NCBI GenBank assembly: GCA_016209205.1
Contig: JACQWQ010000131.1
Span: 1 to 64,000 of the forward strand
Direction of reading: 5' to 3'
DNA: 64,000 nucleotides
Source: Chloroflexota bacterium
Lineage (GTDB): Bacteria; Chloroflexota; Anaerolineae; UBA4142; SHND01
Shown piece after piece: positions 57,852 through 64,000 of the stretch. Each line of letters opens with the position of its first letter. Position 1 is the stretch's first letter. The notes beneath the pieces are model-generated. The model did not search any database and had not been told where the DNA came from. It saw nothing but the letters and a program-made list of their open reading frames with translations. The position numbers and the translations under genes were made by a program.

Positions 57852-57880
57852 TTGACGCCCTCTGGCATCCCGCATATACT
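57852..57880 (+). promoter_or_regulatory. Promoter of the acyl carrier protein gene
   Basis: TTGACG (57852-57857), a 17-bp spacer and TATACT (57875-57880) lie 41 bp upstream of the ATG, leaving room for the SD GAGGAGG. Confidence 0.8.
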
Positions 57881-57921
57881 TGCGCCCACACCGAAATCAA
57901 TTCATCACTTGAGGAGGCATT

Positions 57922-58170
57922 ATGGAAGGCGATACCTTTGAACAAGTAAAAGCAATTATTGCCGATAAATTGGGCGTGGACGAATCCAAAGTCGTCCCGT
58001 CGGCGCGTTTTCGCGAAGACCTCGACGCCGACTCGCTCGATCTGGTCGAGCTCATCATGGAATTTGAAGAAAAGTTCGGCGGCGAAATTTCTGACGAAGA
58101 CGCCCAAAAAATTACGACGGTGGGCGAGGCAGTCTCTTTTCTCGAATCACACAAACCGGAAAAGAAATAA
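57922..58170 (+). CDS. acpP: Acyl carrier protein
   Basis: The 82-residue acidic protein has the phosphopantetheine attachment motif [20 protein letters not shown] (Ser 39 modified) and the usual four-helix ACP length. GAGGAGG precedes ATG 57922. It carries acyl chains in fatty-acid synthesis. It is a single-gene unit with its own promoter and a following hairpin; no fab genes are nearby. Confidence 0.96.
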   Translation: MEGDTFEQVKAIIADKLGVDESKVVPSARFREDLDADSLDLVELIMEFEEKFGGEISDEDAQKITTVGEAVSFLESHKPEKK

Positions 58171-58204
58171 TTTTTCGCGTTCGACAGTTTCATAGAAATG
58201 TATG

Positions 58205-58233
58205 CATTAGCCTCGACGGGGTCGGGGCTAATG
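58205..58233 (+). terminator. Hairpin after acpP
   Basis: CATTAGCC (58205-58212) and GGCTAATG (58226-58233) form a stem with a GC-rich inner part, followed by TTGTTTG. It is a moderate terminator candidate. Confidence 0.6.
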
Positions 58234-58261
58234 TTGTTTGTCGGCATGACGTTTCTTTCCA

Positions 58262-58735
58262 ATGATTCAGCATGGTGTCTTTGACGCGTGGCTTGCCGAT
58301 GTGCGCGGGCGTAAACCGCGTGCATTGGAATTGGCGTACGCGCTGGATTTGACCTTGCCGCAAAACGCGGACGTCATGGCACTGCGCGACGCAACCATGG
58401 CGCTTGGCGATGCGGATGTTGCCGAAATTTCTGCCGACGTGCGCGACCTTTTGCAATTCGCGTACGATCGTTATGACGCGCTGCGGGATGGTATCTTTCA
58501 ACGCGTGGATTTTGGAAACCCAAGCATTTTCGCGTTCGAGCGTGTGCGCGAAGGTGAACGTCTGTTGATTGTCAATAATCTGGCGCGGGTTTCACAGCCG
58601 GTGATGTTTCGGGACTATGTTGGACGGGCAGGGTGGGACATTTTGAACCGCGTAGAGTTTATTTTCCCCACCCGCGCACAGTTGGACGCGTACGAATTTT
58701 TGTGGTTGATGGTGGACGGCCAAGAGTACCACCTC
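58262..58735 (+). pseudogene. C-terminal fragment of an alpha-amylase-superfamily (GH13-like) enzyme
   Basis: The plus frame encodes ALRDGIFQRVDFGNPSIFAF, then ERVREGERLLIVNNLARVSQ, which resembles the end of GH13 amylases (a beta-sandwich C-domain). The catalytic barrel is absent. From about 58730 the frame is nonsense, because the DNA becomes the reverse of a secreted-protein gene end; the open frame to 58930 is therefore chimeric. I read it as a truncated remnant. The similarity is by eye and the N-terminal 75 residues are unclear. Confidence 0.45.
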
Positions 58736-59038
58736 CAGATGGAACGTGGCTTTTTCCCCGCTCGCGGTGGAGGGGATTTTGTCTTCGCCCTTGACCTTTC
58801 CTTTTGCAGGCGCCGCGGTGGGAGTGTTCGTTACGGACGGCGTGCTGGATGGAATTGGAGTCGGGGTTGGAGTATACGCTGTAGTGGTTGGCGCGTCTGT
58901 TGGTGTGAGGGTCTGAGTTGCAGTACTTGAGGGTGTGCTAGTCGACGTGTTGGTCGGATCCGATGTACAGACTGGAGTGTGTGTTGACAGTAACGACACC
59001 GTCGGTATATGAGTTGGGGGGATAGGATTACGCGGCAC
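58730..59038 (-). pseudogene. Thr/Pro-rich fragment related to the large secreted protein
   Basis: The minus frame encodes a Thr/Pro/Ser linker (TPTPTPIPSSTPSVTNTP), then AKGKVKGEDKIPSTASGEKA and TFHLEV. The 59822 protein has [20 protein letters not shown] after a similar linker. The rest of the C-terminal domain is missing, cut at about 58730 where the amylase fragment begins. No good start is evident. Confidence 0.6.
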
Positions 59039-59070
59039 CGCCTAGAATTCGTCAATGGCTCCCGAGTTTC

Positions 59071-59625
59071 CTATTGAATCACCATCAACTTTACTGGAAC
59101 AGATTGAAATCCTCCTTGGTAGGAGTCTCTTATGCCTTTCCACTCGCGGTGAAACACCGCACCCACCCCAATCATAATTTCCGCCGTACCAGGTTTGCGC
59201 CCTTTTAAGGTAAGGGTGATTTGGTCACGCTCGGATTCGACCGAAACAAATTCCATGACTTGGCTTGCTTCAGAGAATCTGGACAATTCTGCCCCAGCGG
59301 ATAGAGCTAACCATTCTTTGCGCGTTGGTGAGTTGTTGTCCCATACATAGATGACGTAAAAGGGCTGTTCCATCATCTCCACGGTTTTCTGGTTGATTAT
59401 TCCTGTAAACGTTACCTCTTCATTTGGTTTCAAAATGGTTTTGGATACGTCGAGTTCCCAAGCCCGCGTGGGAATCGGGCTAACTGATGGACGCGTCGGG
59501 GGTGCCAGGGTCTGTTGTGGCGTAGCCAACACCTTCGCGGTGGGAGATGAGACAACGCATCCAACGCCCACTAACCACAAAAGCAACAAAGTGAATAGAT
59601 GTCTCATAAAAGCACTCACTTTCAT
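59071..59625 (-). CDS. Predicted lipoprotein of unknown function
   Basis: The 184-residue protein has a hydrophobic leader and lipobox LVGVGC (Cys 23), a Pro/Thr-rich linker to residue 55, and a compact beta-rich domain (ILKPNEEVTFTGIIN, PFYVIYVWDNNSPTRKEWLAL, LKGRKPGTAEIMIGVGAVFH). ATG 59607 is an alternative start. The domain resembles Ig-like or immunity-type extracellular modules, but I recognise no family. The 31 bp between its stop and the fragment to its left hold nothing. Confidence 0.7.
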   Translation of the reverse strand: MKVSAFMRHLFTLLLLWLVGVGCVVSSPTAKVLATPQQTLAPPTRPSVSPIPTRAWELDVSKTILKPNEEVTFTGIINQKTVEMMEQPFYVIYVWDNNSPTRKEWLALSAGAELSRFSEASQVMEFVSVESERDQITLTLKGRKPGTAEIMIGVGAVFHREWKGIRDSYQGGFQSVPVKLMVIQ

Positions 59626-59628
59626 GGC

Positions 59629-59739
59629 TCAATACCTTCGCCAAAGTATGGCAGATTTATTACCAAAGTTCGTCGCCCTTTGCTTGCGCGAGTCGCGCGC
59701 GACCAATCTGGCTCGTTTTTTCGATTGACGAAGGTATTG
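59629..59739. repeat. Inverted repeat upstream of the lipoprotein gene
   Basis: TCAATACCTTCG (59629-59640) and CGAAGGTATTGA (59728-59739) are exact inverse copies 87 bp apart. CCAAAGT occurs at 59641 and, downstream of the right arm, at 59748. It could be a small transposable remnant or a regulatory palindrome. No target duplication is seen. Confidence 0.45.
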
Positions 59740-59821
59740 ATGCCTAAACCAAAGTTGGCTGTGGCACTATGCCATGCAACGCGAATGTTGTCCAACCGCG
59801 TTGCTATGCCCGCCGCAGACA

Positions 59822-62800
59822 CTATTCATCTCGCTCGTCCTCACGAACTTGGATATTTCCCTCCGTCAGCGTCCCGTCGTTGCCGTAACCGTTGCTGAAA
59901 GAAATGGCAAAGGTGTCTGTGTCCCTGCCTGGCTCGCCGTTGTCTTGAATGGTTACGGTGAACCGAATCGTTGTGGTCTTGTTCAGAATCCCCGTGCCCT
60001 GAATCACGGCGTGGTTTTCTGTGACCACCAAGTCATCGAGCGTGGTACTCTTGAACTTGATGCCCGCCGCTTTGTCTTCGTACTCTATTTCCCCTTTAAG
60101 TGGGCCGCCCGCTTTCTTGCGTTTCGTCTCTACCTTGAACGATGCTTTCTTGCCGCTTACGGTGGAGGGGATTTTGCCTTCGCCCTTCACCTTGGTTTTG
60201 GACGGCACCACGGTGGGAGTCATTGTCGCTGTGTTTGGCGCGGTTGGCGTGGGCGTGGGAGGATAGGTCACGGTAGCCGTTGGCGTATCGGTTGGCGTGA
60301 ATGTCGGCGTGATAGTATGCATTGGTGTGGGAGTAGCCGTGTCCGTTGGTGTTATGGTTGGTGTATCCGTCGGCGTGTCAGTTGACGTCAGCGTAGGGGT
60401 TGGAGTTTCGGATGGAACTGCAGTATCTGTTTGTGTTGGGCTCGGTGTTGGAGTATTGAATGGGTTACGTTCGCCAGCGAGATATTCGGCAATCGCTGTT
60501 TGTAACGTTTGGACGCTGTCCAGTCCAGCGCTGTTTAAAATGCCATCGTCATCGGCGTCTGCCGCGAGTTGTGAGAGCCAACTCACAGGCGCGGTCCCTC
60601 GATCTAACGCTTGTTGGGACAACCCCGCCAATCTCAAGGCATAATCAGCCCCTTCCGAGTTTGAAGTATACTGCCCCTGTTGATATAGATCAATCGGAAC
60701 GTTGCCGATGATGTCGGTTCGATGACCATCCTCTTCCATAAAGTCAAACAGGACTGCGATTCTAACGTTGCTGGATGCAGCTGCTTCGGAAGGCGCAAGA
60801 TTCGGATCATGTTCCAAGCGGTATCGTGCGATGCGAAACGCAAGGTCGGTGAACGGTGTAACCACGCCGCGCCACAGACGAATTCGCTCAAAAGCAGGAA
60901 TCACGGAATAGAGTGCATGAGTGTCCAGCGAAATTACTTGCCCTGTGGCTTCGTCGACAAAAGTTCCACCGGTGGACTCGACGACCAACGTTTTGCCTTC
61001 AAGCTCTTCGGGTAACGAAGGCAGCACATAGACTCCACTCGCATCGGTTTGGACTGGTTGCACGTTGCTTATTGGAAAGATAACTCCGCCAACTTGCATC
61101 TCGTATAACTTGATTGTCGCTCCGGATACACGACCCGCGGAAACAAACCCGATGTATTGCGGACTGATTGAGATTGGATTACACCACCAGCCATTTTTGA
61201 CCTCGTACATATTGACTACATCACCGCGCAAATAGTTCCACCAGTTGCCAATCGGCATGCCACTATCTAATCCACCATACGAACAGTGGTTAATCTGATT
61301 TCCCTCGCCCGGAATGTTTTGCATCCACCAGCGATGGAAATTGACTTTTGAACCACGTTGATCATTAGGATCGCATCCCCATGCGCGCCCGTCGTTGCAA
61401 TTGATTGCAACGTCGCTGTTATTTTGGCTTCCCGTCAAGTACGGGCGCCAATCATCGCAGCCCATCTTGAAATTCAAGTCGCGGCGATAAACACCATCGT
61501 ATTCGATACCTTTCCACTCGCGCTCTTCGTCCCACCATGAAACATTCGGCGGGAAATGCGACCAACCGCATTGGCTCGTATCAGTGTCACCAGTTCCCTG
61601 ATTGCTCCGCACCATGAACCCTCGATACCCACTACACCAACTCTTGTAGTAGGATGAATCCCATGTGTCAATTACGGTATCAAATAGGATTTTCTGGTGA
61701 ATGGGCCAAAACGGCGCGCTGCCGTTTGAAATCGTCGCTGGTTCAGGGAAGGAACATGGAAACAACTTGTTGAATGCATGTTCAAGGTGATGATGGTAGG
61801 ATTCGGCAGCATTCGCTAAATCACTATTTTGGAAATTTAATCCCATGACAGTAGATTGACGTTGCGCGCCACAAGTCGGCATATCGTAGTAGTCAGGCCC
61901 TAATAAACCTTCGGGACCAGTGTACCCATCTGGAGGTCCTATACTTATCCATTCGGCGACTCCACTCAATGTATCCGCCCATATCCAAATTTCTTGAATC
62001 TCACCCGCGTTGATCAATTGGCAAAGATCATTAGGACTATTGTTCCTGGCACCATTTGCGACATCCGCAAAGATAGCGTTGTAAACTGCCTTGATGTCCG
62101 CATTCCCAGGAGCATTCGGATTGCTGTCCACACATTCTGCGCGTACACGATCGAGTGGAAGAGCAAGATTTGTAAGGCAATGTACTGGTGTGTCGCCATT
62201 TATTACATGAAGCACATCGCCTGTGTTGGTACGATAGGGTATCCATCCCAGATAGGGTTGGCTTGCCGGGTTTTGATAGCCGTGGTATCGGGTTCCATCC
62301 GTCAGCGTTTCCATTAATCTGTTTGTAAGATTCAATGCCGCAAGTCTATTGTCTTCTCGCAAATTCGGATTTGCGCCCGTGTAGGCGACGACATACACAT
62401 TCATTTGTTCGACGCCAGGCGGTACGGGAGTAGGCGTATTTGTAGGTGTGGCAGTTGCTGTGGGCGTCAAAGTCGCGGTCGCCGTCGGCGTTGGATTCGC
62501 CGTTCCGAACCCCGCATAATACACTTGCCCGTTTCCACCACTCCACACAAATTGTCCCACACCCGAAGCATCCACGATCACAGAACCCCAACGCTCCGTC
62601 ATACCGGAGGCATCGCTGCTCTGCAGCGCCGTCGTCCAGCCGCTGCCGTCGAAATGACTCAACTGAAGCTGCGGCGGCGCTTGTGTCCAATCGTCGAAGC
62701 CAATATATACATCCGCAGCAGAACCCGCGCCGATGGCCGGTGTGCCCGGCACATCGCCGCCAAGTCCAAAGAACACATTCACCGCCCCTGTCCAGCCGCC

Positions 62801-64000
62801 GCCCTGTAACTTGGCGGCATACGCAATCGCATACCCCGCGTCAGCGATGGCTCGCCACGCCAAATGCGCATTCCCGTCCGCGTCAAACGCCAGCGCCGGG
62901 GCATTGGTATCTTGCGCAACTTGTTCGGGCGCGCTCCATTGTGCGTCGTTCGCGCAGTCGCCGTTCGTCGCGGCGACACTACATTCGCGATACCGGAGCG
63001 GCGCACAATTGTTGCCAGTGTCATCACACGCGAGCGGAATGTAGGCGACGCCGACCAAGGGCGCATTGCCCGCCGCCGCCGCGCTCGTGATTTGCAGCGT
63101 TGCGCCATCCTGATACAACTCGATCGGACCGGTCCATGTTCCTGCGGCGGCTTGTCCCCCGGCATACGTGAGATGATAGACGCTGAAACCGTCGGGGGTC
63201 ATGTCTTCTTGAAGCCACGCCGCATGTAGTTGGCTTGCGCCGCCATAGTGTGTCACGCCAAGGTGGGCGTTGTAACTTTTCCATTTCTGGAGTAACTTTT
63301 CAGAGACACGAACCGCCATAGTGTGTCACGCCAAGGTGGGCGTTGTAACTGGTCGCGCCGGTCGAAAGGACTTGTGCACCGCTCCATGAAAAGGTCGTTC
63401 CACCGGCGTTCCGTGTGGCTTTGGCGTAATAGATTCCAAGCACCGCGCCATCACTGGCTTCCCAGACGAGATGCAGGTTTCCCGCGCTATCGGCGGTGAC
63501 CGAGGGCAGCCACGCAGAATCATTCGTAAAATCGAGAGATTGCGGCGGCGTCCAGGTGCTACTGTTGGCAAGCCGCGTGCTGAGCCACAGTCCGGCGGGT
63601 GGTCCATCGGAATACCAAACCGCCGTCAGATTGCCTGCCATATCCGCAGTAATCGCAGGTGTGGCTGACCAACCCAGCCCCACGGCGAGATCCGTGACGG
63701 TGTTACTCGCATTGGGCGCGTGGTTGGAGTTTGGCAAAGGCGCGTTGTTGCGTCCTGGTTGTGAGTTCGGATTGACACTCAAGCGCAGGATTTGAACCAG
63801 TTGTTTGGCATTGACGCGCACGAGTGCGTCCACGTGCGCGCCCGCTGCGAGGGCATCCAGCGCAATTTTTTTCCGCCCTGCGGCAAGCCGTGATTTGGCA
63901 GTGACGCGCCAAGCCATCACGCCGCGCGCGGTGCGTATCGTGATCCGTTTGTTCTTGAGGCGTTGGATGCTGCCGGTGAGGTGATAGATGCCGGGCGCAA
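59822..64000 (-). pseudogene. Very large secreted Thr/Pro-rich protein gene, broken by a 73-bp duplication (5' end off window)
   Basis: Two frames, 63300-64000 (open to the edge) and 59822-63319, together encode one protein of about 1370 residues in the window. The first part has propeller-like repeats ([51 protein letters not shown]). A Thr/Pro linker follows, then a Cys- and Trp-rich central domain of about 450 residues, a Gly/Val carboxypeptidase-like module ([11 protein letters not shown]), a dockerin-like DADDDGIL segment, another Thr/Pro linker and a C-terminal beta domain. Removing 73 bp (63240-63312 or equivalent) restores one frame. It is likely exported and surface-bound; the activity is unknown. 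Confidence 0.7.
63240..63350. repeat. 38-bp direct duplication causing the frameshift
   Basis: The segment 63240-63277 (CCGCCATAGTGTGTCACG...) is repeated exactly at 63313-63350, with 35 bp of unrelated sequence between. The 73-bp offset is not a multiple of three. Both copies encode [13 protein letters not shown]. Confidence 0.9.

Noticed and set aside
58262-58930. A 222-residue complete protein
   Set aside because: The last third is the antisense of a Thr/Pro-rich gene end; only the first two thirds resemble a real protein and it is a fragment.
1-64000. tRNA or rRNA genes
   Set aside because: I saw no CCA-ended cloverleaf or rRNA-like blocks when reading the gaps; without a covariance search a missed tRNA cannot be fully excluded.

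Overview
The window reads as a chromosome fragment of a Chloroflexota bacterium, most likely Anaerolineae-like. This is an inference from gene style: long Thr/Pro-rich linkers in secreted proteins, lipoproteins with a monoderm-type layout, several families of short palindromic repeats, and very repetitive intergenic spacers. It is moderately GC-rich. I see no rRNA, tRNA, CRISPR array, prophage or complete transposase gene. One large gene runs off the right edge and a MoxR ATPase runs off the left edge.

Layout. 1-3.9 kb (minus): MoxR ATPase, DUF4350, DUF4129 and a multi-pass membrane protein, a common co-occurring set. 4.1-12.2 kb (minus): DUF72 protein, guanylate kinase, UDP-GlcNAc 6-dehydrogenase (WbpA type), a WecA/TagO-type transferase and a very large O-antigen ligase/TPR protein. 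12.4-20.8 kb (plus): a phosphate regulon, pstS-pstC-pstA-pstB-phoU followed by a PhoB/PhoR-like pair, with two low-molecular-weight phosphatase/ArsC-fold proteins, one of which lacks the catalytic Cys. 20.8-21.9 kb: a 267-bp MITE-like element with a 9-bp target duplication, then a PD-(D/E)XK-like protein. 21.9-29.3 kb (minus): an ABC-2 exporter, a secreted beta-propeller protein and a NarL/DesK-type two-component system. 29.5-42.8 kb (minus): a surface-polysaccharide cluster with six glycosyltransferases, WbpE/WbpD/WbpB-like enzymes and a Wzx flippase, preceded by a HepT-like protein, a nucleotidyltransferase and uridine kinase. 43-49.7 kb: acyl-CoA synthetase, GTP-PEPCK, a thioredoxin-like protein and CstA. 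50-54.1 kb (minus): two Cys-free ArsA/Get3-like ATPases with two paralogous small proteins and a membrane protein, which I regard as the most novel gene set. 54.3-58.2 kb: HemW, a prenyl synthase, type-2 IPP isomerase and acyl carrier protein. 58.2-64 kb: gene fragments, a lipoprotein and a very large secreted protein broken by a 73-bp duplication.

How the genes work together. WbpA (5.5 kb) and the WbpB/E/D-like enzymes (36.5-39.3 kb) together would make a di-N-acetylated uronic acid nucleotide sugar. The glycosyltransferases, WecA-type initiator, Wzx and the ligase/polymerase would build and export a surface glycan. Three of these glycan genes carry G8-G10 tracts, which suggests possible phase variation. 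The Pst/Pho block is a complete phosphate-sensing and uptake unit.

The most striking structure outside genes is a set of 7-bp and 8-bp degenerate tandem arrays. They fill at least ten gaps between co-directional genes, often begin at or contain the upstream stop codon, and are absent from the divergent and convergent gaps. Other unexplained structure includes four families of palindromic elements and a group of promoters with exactly 7 nt between the -10 box and the ATG, which predicts leaderless mRNAs. GC content and all similarity statements are by eye; no database search was run.
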